Origin: Mesostigma viride
Lineage: Eukaryota > Streptophyta > Mesostigmatophyceae > Mesostigmatales > Mesostigmataceae
Assembly: GCA_009746045.1 (NCBI GenBank)
Contig: RPFO01001162.1
Coordinates: forward strand, 56,001 to 120,000
DNA: 64,000 nt
Direction: 5' to 3'
Both the position numbers and the translations under genes were made by a program. Below the pieces are notes generated by a model, which saw only the letters and a program-made list of their open reading frames with translations, did no database searches and had not been told where the DNA came from. This document shows, piece by piece, positions 1 to 9,600 of the stretch (position 1 is the stretch's first letter; each line of letters opens with the position of its first letter).

Positions 1-608
1 GCGCCCGCGGTGAACAGGGAAATGATCGTGTACAGGGGCGTGACAGAATCTACTACATGCCCATCAGGGGGCGCAGAGACGTTTACAGTAACACGTTCCC
101 GATCTCCGTGTCAGTCAACCCGGGGGTAGCAATCAATTTCCTGTTCAATAGGTACATGAGCGCCGGATGGGGGGCCGCCAGCGATTGTTGTCTCAAGGTC
201 ATCCATGTCATGCCCGGTACACCGGCGTTGGCCATGTGGCCGATCGCGGGAGGTGAGCAGTCGGAGATTATTCTTCCGCCTGGCACGAACTATCTCATAA
301 AGTCTCACCGACTGCGTCACATCATTGCGGGGGTACCGACTTTCACGGAAGGGAGGGCATTGAAAAGCGAGGTCTGCTGGGATGCGATGATAGCGCGCAA
401 GTCCGGGGGCGACAAGCTGTTTCCGAGAAAGTGGGTGACGGAGATCTACGTGGACGGTTTGGCCGCTGCTATTCGGCACGCGAATAAAAAGAGAGAAGCC
501 GCTAGCAAAAAGCGCAAACATTCTTCTGGACACGGCATATCCAGCACCAAGACTAGACGACCAGCCGTCAATCGCACTTGGCCTTCCCGAACGAGAAGGC
601 CTTCTTGA
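1..608 (+). pseudogene. ADP-ribosyltransferase-fold-like fragment (viral fossil)
   Basis: The readable protein begins before or near the left edge. It contains the segment FPISVS followed by a helix-like stretch ending INFLF, then VIHVMPGTPAL and EIILPPGTNYLI. This order recalls the ADP-ribosyltransferase fold (R-S-E class): an S-x-S strand, a hydrophobic strand, and a final E-containing strand followed by PPG. The last 50 residues are basic and lysine-rich. ADP-ribosyltransferases modify proteins or nucleic acids and occur in several large DNA viruses. The identification rests on motif order only; it could be another virion-associated protein. It looks incomplete and is treated as a fossil. 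Confidence 0.35.
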
Positions 609-1443
609 CCGCGCGACGGTACCGGGGGCGAGTCGAAGCCATGAGGTGTTGGGAACACATGGTCTGCCTCCTTCTCGGACACCAGATTATGCGCCATGTG
701 AGTTCTATAATGTCCTGAAGTTCGTCACTTCTATCAATCAACCGCTCCCTTTCTTCAGTGGTCATTAAGTCCCCCCTCGCCTCTGCCTCTGCCTGTGCGT
801 TGTCCATGTGCGCAATTAAGTCATCGCCTGCCCGTTTGATCGCCTCGAACGCCTGCACCTGTTTAGGATAGAGCTGGTTTAATCGGTGGTTGTACCCAAC
901 CTCCATTCTCTTAACAATATCTGCGTGTTTATTCTTTCCCATGGCCGCCCCGTAGTTTAAACGATCCACGTTGCTCAGTTTTTTCGATTCGAGCATTATG
1001 TCCTCGATATCGTCGTATGTCGCCCGGTTCATGTCCCGCCAATCGGCGTCGGGTCCGCCGTTTGACAACATTTGTTTATGTTTGGTATCTCGGCTGAGAT
1101 CTCCGGCGTTCTTCAGACTAAGCTCACCGATCCCCTTTGTCAGCTCCGCCACCCCGGGTCCTTCTCTCGGTTCCTCCAGGCTAAGCTCACCAAACCTCTC
1201 CGCAATATTGTCCACGTCGTACGCCCGCATCCGGTGCCTGGGGCGGCGACGCCCCCCTGTGGCTCTCGACCTGTACGCTCCCGTGCCATGCGCGGCCTTC
1301 TTCGCCTCCTGCGGCGCGGGGCCGGTCGGCAGGGGGCGCGACAGCCAGGCGAGGCGGAGAGAGATGTTCAGCGGGTCGTCCGGGTCCTTCTTCACGCCGG
1401 CCTCCATCTCCATGTGGGAGCGCTTGTTCGTCTTGGCTCGCAT
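568..1443 (-). CDS. Unrecognised viral-fossil protein
   Basis: An ORF of about 290 residues starts at a Met at 1443. It has a basic, proline-rich N-terminus, two copies of a short I(A/G)E(R/L)..GELSL motif near residues 80-115, and a charged, probably helical middle (KRMEVGYNHRLNQLYPKQVQAFEAIKR region is helix-like) ending in a basic tail. It overlaps the end of the ADP-ribosyltransferase-like ORF tail to tail. Coiled-coil-rich proteins of this sort are frequent in virions, but no family is recognised and function is unknown. Confidence 0.45.
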   Translation of the reverse strand: MRAKTNKRSHMEMEAGVKKDPDDPLNISLRLAWLSRPLPTGPAPQEAKKAAHGTGAYRSRATGGRRRPRHRMRAYDVDNIAERFGELSLEEPREGPGVAELTKGIGELSLKNAGDLSRDTKHKQMLSNGGPDADWRDMNRATYDDIEDIMLESKKLSNVDRLNYGAAMGKNKHADIVKRMEVGYNHRLNQLYPKQVQAFEAIKRAGDDLIAHMDNAQAEAEARGDLMTTEERERLIDRSDELQDIIELTWRIIWCPRRRQTMCSQHLMASTRPRYRRAVKKAFSFGKAKCD

Positions 1444-1587
1444 CCCGTGACCCGACACGCACCGTTGCCCCCTGTGCAAGTGGCATCTCCCGTTATGCAC
1501 CAGTTTTCTGCACCCGTTTGCAGACGGTGCACCTCTAACGGCGGAGGAAAAAAATGGGAGTGGAAAGTATACAGACGCAGCGGGATC

Positions 1588-1860
1588 ATGTCGACACCCC
1601 TATCATTCGCTTCAGAGCCCAATCAAAACCGAGTGGTGATCCTCAACGACGCCTCCGCGTACCCGGGCGTGCCGACCGCCGACTCCACCTTCGACCCGTG
1701 GCTTAACGCCGGGTCGTACCATCGCGAGTTCTACGCCGTCCCCTCCGCCGTCGCCCCTAGCGGCTCCGGCACCGGCGTGGGGAACATGAAGTCGATTCTG
1801 GAGAGCATTTACTCGGACGACAACACGTCCAAGATCTTCCGCCGCACACCCAAGTATTGA
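1588..1860 (+). CDS. Small unrecognised viral-fossil ORF
   Basis: A 90-residue ORF opens with MSTPLSFASEPNQNRVVILN and ends in a basic RRTPKY. It sits 145 bases from the divergently transcribed ORF ending at 1443, the spacing expected of a compact viral genome. Rich in Ser, Pro, Tyr and Gly. No family recognised; it may be a fragment of a larger structural protein. Confidence 0.35.
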   Translation: MSTPLSFASEPNQNRVVILNDASAYPGVPTADSTFDPWLNAGSYHREFYAVPSAVAPSGSGTGVGNMKSILESIYSDDNTSKIFRRTPKY

Positions 1861-2231
1861 GCGTCGTCAAAAAATGTTCACAGGCATATCATAACGAGGC
1901 ATGTCTTGTACGGCATGGACCAAAACCGGAAACCGTTGCAGGAACAGAGCCACTCTTACGGGGCACTGTAAATTGCACGGGGTTGTCACCTAATGGCACA
2001 GCTGCACGGCCATTCCGATTTTCAACGTTGCACTGGATGGTACCACCATTACCTGTAACTGAAGGCGCTGAATTGAAAGTCAGAATTAGTCGTGCCGATT
2101 TGTCCCAGAACTTGTACGCGTCTGTTATCACATTCGGCACCCACAAGCCATTTGTCTTTGACGCCTACCTACCGGTCGGGATCACACAGCCTGCGGCGGG
2201 AACTGCGCCGGTCCTCAGTAGCCTGGGATAG
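1857..2231 (+). pseudogene. Unrecognised beta-rich viral-fossil fragment
   Basis: About 120 residues rich in beta-branched and aromatic residues (RFSTLHWMVPPLPVTEG, YASVITFGTHKPFVFDAYLP). The composition fits a piece of a virion or jelly-roll protein, but no specific family is recognised. The region 2232-2421, up to the convergent primase, has no supported gene. Confidence 0.25.
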
Positions 2232-2421
2232 TAACAGCAACCAGTCTTTCTTAAAGAGTCAAAATGTGTTGTTTATTCCCAATTCATCAACGGTCAGCGA
2301 TCAATACAAACACGGCAACATTCCCATCGCACTCGTTAGCAGGCCAGAACTGTTTACAGATTTCGAGAGTCTGTGCCCCCTCATATGTTCCCGTACGCGC
2401 CCTACTCGTTCGGCGGTGCAA

Positions 2422-3893
2422 TCACTTCCGCTTCCACGCCCCAGCGCACCTCCTCCGAGGGGCTGAGATTTTCTGGGCCAGGTTTAACGCCGACACCATT
2501 GTCTGATTGCTTTTCGCCTCCGCCACGTCCAGCGACGGGAGGAACAGCATTCGGTGCGCGGACTCGGGGATAGGCGCGGGGTCAGACGCGTACCCCGCGC
2601 ACCCGTCGTCGAAACACCGCTGTGAGATGCCCTGGAAAGAGATCGAGAACCAGACGTTGTTGCTCGCGTGCTCCCTACCCACGTTCAGACACTCCCTGTG
2701 ATGGGTCCACGCAGAGTACACGGCGTGCACCGCTTGCCCCCGCTGATACACCCTGGACACTCCCGTGGGGGCCATGGAACGTACCGCCTTCTCCACGGCC
2801 GCGTATAGTGGGGACGAGGACGGCACCCCCTCGTCACTATGCAGCCCAAAGCGTACCGCCTCCTTCTTGGCGCCCTCGGTCTTCAGCTTCTTAAACTTCT
2901 TGCGCCTCTTTGTCTTCATCTCCGACAAGGTGACGCAGTTGTCCTCGTTGTGCCATGCCGGCATGGCCACGCTCACGATGATCGCGGGGTCGGCGCCGTC
3001 AAAGGCGCGCACAGAAGTCATTTGCAGGAACTTCACCGGGTCCTTCCTGATCTCGTCGGGTGTGTACTCGTGCGTGACCACTCCATCTCCCCCCACGGTT
3101 GGTACGAGCGACTCTCGTGCACCTTCCCGTAGCGACAGGACCCGTTCGGGCACACCCTGTTCTTCTTGGCCCAACACAGATCGCACCTGCAGTACTCCTC
3201 TTCCCCCCACTGTCTCTTGCACGGCCCGTGCTCCTTCTCGAGCGCCCTCGCCGCCTTGCAGCAGTCGGGACACCTCACGCATTTCCAGCTCCACAGCATG
3301 CGCAGGCCGTTGTCCAGGAGGACTGACGGGTCGACCACCTCCGTCCACGTGTTGTTTTCCGGCCTGGGCCCCAACTCGGTGTGCAGTTTCTCCACGATGA
3401 TGGAACGCAGCAGGATCGCGTTGAAGACGTCCATTGGCACGGACGGGAAGTGCACGTGGAAACCGGTCTTGAAGGCTCCAGTGCCGGTCTTCTTCAAGGG
3501 AGCCCTGCATATCACCATGGATGTATCTGTGGAAGAGGGCAGACACTCCCCCATCACACTTTGCATGAGAGGAAGCCACACCTTTACGACATCATCCCCG
3601 AGATCCCTTGAATCCACGCAATCCAGGTCGAAAAAGAGAGGAAAGATGCCAGTTTTTGGCTTCTGCTCGACAATGAAGTTGGGAGTGTTCCTCATGCCAT
3701 CATAGGCCACTCTTTTGTAAAAGTCCAACAGGTCCTCCCGGTCCACGAACATCTTCCCCCCCCTGAATCCATCCAAAAATAAGTGGGTGTACTCCTCATC
3801 CTTGTCCACAATCAGCTCCATTTGCACCACCCAATTGGTGGCTCTGGAAAAGCCCGGACGCTGCCACTTCTCTCTGGGCGCTGACGTGGTCAT
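2422..3893 (-). pseudogene. UL52/NCLDV-type DNA primase (viral fossil)
   Basis: An archaeo-eukaryotic-type primase that would make RNA primers for viral DNA replication. The N-terminal part, from the ATG at 3893, carries the catalytic FFDLDCVD (DxD metal-binding motif) and GFHVHFP (the conserved histidine motif of AEP primases). The C-terminal part has the UL52-type zinc-binding module: a Cys/His run with NVGREHASNNVWFSIS then QRCFDDGCAG. That pair of modules is diagnostic of the Herpes_UL52/NCLDV primase family (PF03121). The coding region is not intact; it is a fossil with about one or a few breaks. Confidence 0.75.
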
Positions 3894-4007
3894 TTACTTG
3901 CAAGCACCCAAAAAAGCTACCCCGTTTGCGAATCAGGCGCTCCAGAGAAGCGGGGAAGGTCGCATCCGTGCGATTACTGGTCGCACAAGTTCTCAGCACG
4001 TGTTATC

Positions 4008-4511
4008 ATGCGGATATACACAAAAACCGGGGACACGGGACTCACGTCCGCCATAGGAGGTGGTGCGAAGCTCCCGAAAAGCGACTCTCTCTTTGCTGCC
4101 CTGGGGGCTTTGGATGAGCTCAATTCATCCGTCGGAGTGGCGGTGAGTCAGGCGGATCTCGTGGATCCACGGTCGTCAGAACTCGTGGATCTCTTGCAAT
4201 ACCTCCAGTGCAGGATCTTGGATGCAGGCACATCTCTGGCTGCACCTGTGGAGAGATCTGGTGACAAGGCAGAACAGAGATCTGGTGATATGGACAAGCA
4301 GATCTCAGACATAGTCACACCTGTGACATCACCCATCCCAATATCAGATCCCCTGCTTAAGTTCACTTGTGCTGACGAGGCGGTTCAGATCTTGGAATCT
4401 CGCATCGACAGTTACGAACAGAATCTGCCAGTGCTGAGGAACTTTGTGCTTCCTGGGGGGAACGGTATGCTGTCATCCCAGCTGCACGTGTGCAGAACCC
4501 CCGGCGTTTGA
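4008..4511 (+). CDS. MMAB: Cob(I)alamin adenosyltransferase (PduO/MMAB type), probably incomplete
   Basis: The product starts MRIYTKTGDTGLTSAIGGG, the N-terminal ATP-binding signature of PduO-type corrinoid adenosyltransferases, followed by LDELNSSVGVA, LQYLQCRILDAGTSLAAP and FVLPGGN..SSQLHVCRT. The enzyme transfers adenosyl from ATP to cob(I)alamin to make coenzyme B12, normally in mitochondria, feeding methylmalonyl-CoA mutase. About 35 Ser/Asp-rich residues are inserted before the FTCADEAVQILE helix. The product ends at 168 residues just after LHVCRT, so the final third (CRRAERR helix onward) is not seen in frame. It is intronless, while neighbouring host genes have exons of 50-250 bp. It lies 114 bases from the divergent viral primase, so it may be virus-borne, a processed copy, or a host gene beside the insertion. 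Confidence 0.75.
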   Translation: MRIYTKTGDTGLTSAIGGGAKLPKSDSLFAALGALDELNSSVGVAVSQADLVDPRSSELVDLLQYLQCRILDAGTSLAAPVERSGDKAEQRSGDMDKQISDIVTPVTSPIPISDPLLKFTCADEAVQILESRIDSYEQNLPVLRNFVLPGGNGMLSSQLHVCRTPGV

Positions 4512-5200
4512 GAACCCCGTTTCGACCAAGATAGTGGATAGCCTTCTCCAAAAACCCGGAGAGAAGAACATCCAACCTCTCCGGCCTCTGCCGACCGCCG
4601 ACGACACGAACTGACACGCCCTGCCACGAACTGCCACGCCCTGCCACGCCCTGCCACGAACGCGACAAAGGGCGCTCCAACGACACGCAGGAACGAGGGG
4701 TAGCCCTCGCGAAGCCTAGAAGTCCACTTGTTCAGATATGCTGAAGCAGCATTCGTAGCGAAGCCTGCATCCACGCGCACTCTCAGCCCCTATCTTCTCC
4801 ATCGCCTATTGGCGAATGTCGGTGTTGCACCTCAAGCCAGTCCAGACAACACGGTCCCCTTGCCCTTGTCCTTAACACCCTTGGAGCCGGGACAGGGTTG
4901 CTAGCCTAGCTCCACCAACTCCTTTTCTCCATGCCCACTGCGGCTTGCCTAATTTGTGGCCTCCGGCCTCGCGCACAGTTCGCCCCCCATGCGCCCAAAA
5001 AAAAAAAACATTCCTGGAGATCCCACTGCACTTTGACGTTGTGTGATGGCATGGTTACTCATGGTCACCAAATCGCATTTCCCCACACAGCTGAACACGT
5101 GCCTTCATTGCCAAGCAACAAACTTGCACACAGTCCATATGATGTGCAATCCAGCTTGGGGTTATCACATGGCATGAAACCAGGACTAAATATATACTTG
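4512..5200. other. No gene seen; short GC-rich direct repeats
   Basis: Nothing coding is recognised. A short internally repetitive patch built on ctgccacgaa/ctgccacgcc lies at about 4610-4665, and a poly-A run of 12 at 4998-5009. Confidence 0.5.
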
Positions 5201-5885
5201 TATACTGGCCCGGTACTTGTACTTGCACACTGTCCTCCTGACGGTGGTGCTTGTCATGGTCCGGTCCGTTTTCCCCCATGCGAACAACCGGAGGATGCGG
5301 TTGGCGCGGCTTTCTACTCCCCCAACCACCGACCTGACATCGTGGTTCTGGACTTAGAGTGAGGCGGCCGGCACTTGCTCATTGACGTTTCTGTGGCTCG
5401 CCCCTTGGCTCTTAGCTATGTGGTTGGTGCATCCCAGGCAGTGGGCTACACGGCGGATTGGGCTGAGCGGGCCAAGCTCACGGCCTATATGGCGACGTCG
5501 CGCAACATCGTGTGGTGCCCTTTGTCTTGGAGGAGTTCGGGGCCATGGGGACCCTGACCGCCGGCTTCTTCTGAAGGAGTGTTGCCGGCTCCGGGAGGAG
5601 CGCCTGGACCTGGAGGGCCAGCAAGCCCCTTGGTTGGCGCGGACCTGGACGTCGTACTGGCGCCAACGCCTTTCGGTAGCGCTTACCCGGGCTATGGCTG
5701 AGATCTTGCTCCACCGCACGCGGGCTGACTTTGCGGCGCAGCACGGTTATTAGGCTGTTTTACTTCGTTCCAGGGTCTGGAGTGTCCCATGCCGGCTTTG
5801 TAGTGGTATCTCTTGTTAGCGTTGGCTTTGGTTATGTTTGGGTGCCTTCGGTTTGATGTAAGTAATTATAATTTTTAATATATAT
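5200..5885 (+). mobile_element. 5'-truncated LINE 3' fragment (RLE-type)
   Basis: The translated remains match the C-terminal part of the LINE at 29.8-31.9 kb: PNHRPDIVV, KECCRLREERLDLEGQ, ARTWTSYWRQRLSVALTRAMA and RTRADFAAQHGY. The reading frame changes at least twice and there is a stop at about 5361, so it is dead. Both copies end in the same AT-rich tail (aagtaattata then tttttaatatata), here at about 5858-5885, which marks the 3' terminus. RPD followed about 15 residues later by D is the restriction-like endonuclease signature of R2/R4-like non-LTR elements. Confidence 0.75.
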
Positions 5886-6576
5886 ACAACAAGGCTATGG
5901 TATGGCTCCCCCTGCACAATCAAGCGGACCGGCAACCAGGTGTGAATGTATGTGATCTTTAGCAGGGACCTGCAGGCTCCATAAAGGGAGCGCACACACA
6001 GATTATGATGAATTGTGAAGCGGGCGCACTGCTTCGCGCTGGCCAGCTGCACGCCGCTATGAGGCACCCTCCATGACCAATTACAATACGAGCCCAGTCT
6101 TGACACAGGCAAGGGCGACCCAGGAAATGGAGATGGAATGGTTTGGGTGCCATTTGAAATCCCTCTTAACTGCCAAATTCATATGAAAGTAGTATACTAG
6201 TAGTACATGATTAATGTAACTCCATACACAAAATTCATAGAAGTACGTAATCAAACTTGTGACAGATGACAACGTCCGCTGCCACTTTTATGGCAGAAGC
6301 AGACCCGAATAGGATCCATTATTACATGTCCTACACCAGTATAATGTTTTGATCAGTGCTAGGACCACTCATAATTAAAACTGTAAAATCAAAAGAAATA
6401 ATAATAAAAAAACTGTTGTTCATAATAAAAACTGGTTAGGCTTAACAAAGAGAGTACAACAACATAGAATGCCACTCACAGCAGGCTCATGTCATTTTGC
6501 AGCAGAAAGCATCGAGCACACAACACAAACAACGGACATGCCATCATCGCATTGCGTGCGCTGCTAGCGACCCTAC
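5886..6576. other. AT-rich non-coding stretch; expected downstream exons not found
   Basis: This stretch is clearly richer in A+T than the flanks (for example 6360-6440). The XEG113-like gene should continue here after its exon at 6577-6697, with a segment containing a CPLDHV-like motif, but none was found in any minus-strand frame. It may be a long intron, an insertion, or loss of the 3' end. Confidence 0.4.
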
Positions 6577-6697
6577 CGGGAGCAGTGGCAGCTGGTGCGG
6601 GGCATGATGAGAGTGCGGTTGAGCGCGCGCGCGATGGCCAGCGCGTTGCGGATGCCCAGCAGTTGCTCACGAACCACCAGCATGTGCGTGTCCACGG
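6577..6697 (-). CDS. XEG113-like exon, last one found
   Basis: 121 bp; encodes [20 protein letters not shown] then [10 protein letters not shown] and CHCSR, equal to the (I/V)E.HF..M.HQ...RTALAIA..L.RTL(V/I)MP region. Acceptor gtgcccag, donor GTAGGG, leaving phase 2 open. No following exon was recognised. Confidence 0.8.
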
Positions 6698-9600
6698 CTG
6701 GGCACAAGGGCAGGGTTCGCGACGAAACGCAGCAAGCATGGCAGGGAAACAGGGGCCAGCCTAAGGTCAGTCAACTTAATTACTCTCAACTTACTTGCAG
6801 CTGCTGAATGTGTGCAAGAGGCATGTGCTTAGTGCGGGCGACCCTTGCCTGCTACTGCGACACGCTTCTCTCTGGCAGAGAAGCACGGCAAGGTGGCCAT
6901 CGGACATCGAGCCGCCCACAAGTCGGACGTGCCATGCACAGCTGGTCACAATCCTATGGCATATCTGTCTAGCCACATCATTGACAAACTTCCCGGCCCT
7001 TACGGCGCCAGCGCCGAAATCTGTCCATGTGGGGTATGGCGTGCACGTCACATGGAAATCAGCCATGCGGCTCAATGTTGAGCTCTTCCCGGCATGCGAG
7101 GTGTACAAGTGTGGCTAATGCAGGTGTGGCTCATTAGCCCCTGCAAACAAGCGAGCTGGTCAGTATCATTCGCTGCAGCCAAAGCGAAGGAGGCCAACCA
7201 TGACGATTACCAAGCATGAAAACAACCACAGGGCTACGTCATTGCCCACAAAAAAGGCAGCAAACCGCTGGGTAAGGTCTGTGACAATTCTGGCAATGCC
7301 AAGCAGCAATGCTGCACCACGAGATGGTCAGTAGGAGGGTCCTTCCCAACAGTCCTGCGATGTTAAGACAAGAAATGTACCAGCAAGAACAACACAGCTG
7401 CCTTCAAGGAGTCGCGCGGGGGCTACTCACTTGCGTTCCCGTCGCCCAGCACCTCCAGATGCTGTGGGATGTGGGGCCTCACGAATAGCCCTTGCTCGTA
7501 GTAGCTGCGACAGCACACATGCGCAGGCACTCCGCACAGAGGTAATGTAAAAAGGGAGGCCATGCCAAGGTTGCTCATCTCTGCACTGATTAGCACATGA
7601 TGAGCGGAGAGGCGAAGCCACGCGCATGCCGCATGTACCCGCACATCATGCAGTGCTCATTTTAGACTTTTTTGCACAGCAGGCCCTGCCCCGGCAACAA
7701 AAGCAGAAGCCGGGGGCCGGGGACAGCAGCCAGGTTCCCGGCGACCTGCACTCCTACAGTACTGTATAGCTGAGGGACCCGAGGGTCCCTGGACGATCCG
7801 TTTTTCTGCAAGAAAGTCTTTTGAGGGTCATTTTGCCTCGCGCCCGCCACAATGTTGGGTGTCAGCCATCAGAAGTTACCAATGTCGTAGATCTTACAAG
7901 AAATGTGCAGTGAATTCACCAGGGACTGTCCAGCGCCGGACAATAGTCACCTAGGGACTATCGATCAACTAAGCACACAGGTGCCCCACCCTGGCAACTA
8001 TAGGGCCTGCCGGCGTGCCGGCCCCGCCCCGGCAACTTTCCCGGCCTGCCGAGGCCAGCATCTCGCGGCCGGGGATCCCCCGCGGGGCTGTCACTAAAAT
8101 GAGCGCTGATGTCATGAGGCAGAGCAGCCCGTGTCGTATATGCCAGGCACATTGGCCCAGCAGGGTGGTACCAGCACACGTCACTAGCCGGCAGTACGTG
8201 GAGCGGGTGGAATGTCATCACCACCTGCATGTGCTTACCACAGAACGGCCTACAAGCTGGCCGTCGGGCAGGGGCGAGAGGAAAGGACAGTGTTTCTGCT
8301 AACGGTCCGGTTCCGGACATTGTGTCCGGATGTCCGGACGCCGCCAGGCCGTCCGGACGCACTTGTCCGGAGCCCGCGCGGCCGTCCGGACGTCGTCCGG
8401 TTGGTGTCTGGTGGCCCCCCCGCCCGGCTATGCTTGTTCGGCAGGCTGCCAGCCTGGGCCGCTGACTGCCACAGCGCCCTAGGTTCCACGGCCTCGCACT
8501 GCAGGATTCCATGTCAGCCACTTCATACCTTCGGCACTTTCACATGAATTGGTGGATACTCGGTATGAATTAAATATTCTGACTCTCTGAATCCGTAAAA
8601 TACACTTGTCGTATTGGTAGCGCAGCCTGATTAACGAAACGCCTGCAAGCTACATGCAGAAAACGAAGACGAAAGCCAGCCACTGCGGCGGCTGCCGGGC
8701 TACGTAGCTGCATTTTGCTTTCGAATGTTTAGTGAGTAGTGTGCGTAAAGTGTTTTAGGGAATGAGCAGCAAAACGAGAAAGGTGCCTATTCCGACAGGA
8801 TTTAGGTTCAGGAATTTTTTCACAGCAGGCGCAAGGCAGGCGGAGGTATTTTAGAACTGGGCACAGCAGGTAACGGCAGGCCGCCGAAACCCGGAATAGT
8901 GGATGATGACGGAAAAGATAGCAGCGAGCTGAACGCTGGCGAGCAAGGTGATGTTGCGCGTGATAGCAACGAGAATTCCGACGGGATTTTGGGTGTCGAG
9001 ACAGAAGAAGACTCGGGAGGAGGCGATGCAGAGGCTGCCGATTCTACCCCTGCTGCGCGTCCGGCAAGCGGTTCCGATGGTGAAGTCGCTGATGAACTGC
9101 GAGCTGGCGACGCTGCAGATGAGGATGGCAACGCGGGGCCGCCAAAGAAGAAGGCGAAGGTTGCACAGGGGAAAGTGGGCAGTGGAAAAGGCCGCAGCAG
9201 TGGCAAAGGAGGGCCTGCAGCGAAGCTGAAAAAGAAAGCTGCTCGGCGGCTGTTTTCAGCCATGTACTACATCAAGTCGGAACGCCGCAGCTTGTTGAAG
9301 GAGCCCCACATAGACGTTGCTCTCCGGGCATACGTCAGCAAATTCAGCTTCGCACAGTTTGACAAGTTCAGCGGCTTTGAGCGAGCGTACCACAAGTGGC
9401 AAGACAAGAAGCTCCGGCGCATGGTAGGCACCACTGGGAACCAACACACGTCCGCGGCCAAGGAGCAAGCCGCCACAGCACCCGCGGTGGACCCTGATGA
9501 TGTTTTTCAGATTCAGTAGCAAGTTGGCTGCTGCCATGTGCTTATTGGCCACTCTGTACTGACTCAGTAGACATTGTCTGTTTATCCGGGCTGAAGCTTT

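Larger units (their letters stand above)
1..3899. other. Fossil segment of a large DNA virus (giant-virus-like)
   Basis: Several closely packed, intronless ORFs lie on both strands with short gaps, unlike the intron-rich host genes further on. The anchor is a UL52-type primase at 2422-3893; the other ORFs are not recognised except for an ADP-ribosyltransferase-like fragment at the left edge. The segment runs off the left end of the window, so its full size is unknown. Several ORFs look broken and it reads as an old endogenous copy. UL52-type primases are known in nucleocytoplasmic large DNA viruses, herpesviruses and mirusviruses, so the exact family is open. Endogenised giant-virus DNA is common in green algae. 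Confidence 0.6.

Noticed and set aside
1072-1587. Plus-strand frame opposite the 568-1443 ORF
   Set aside because: Arg/Pro-rich shadow of the minus-strand ORF; only the part from 1588 looks protein-like.
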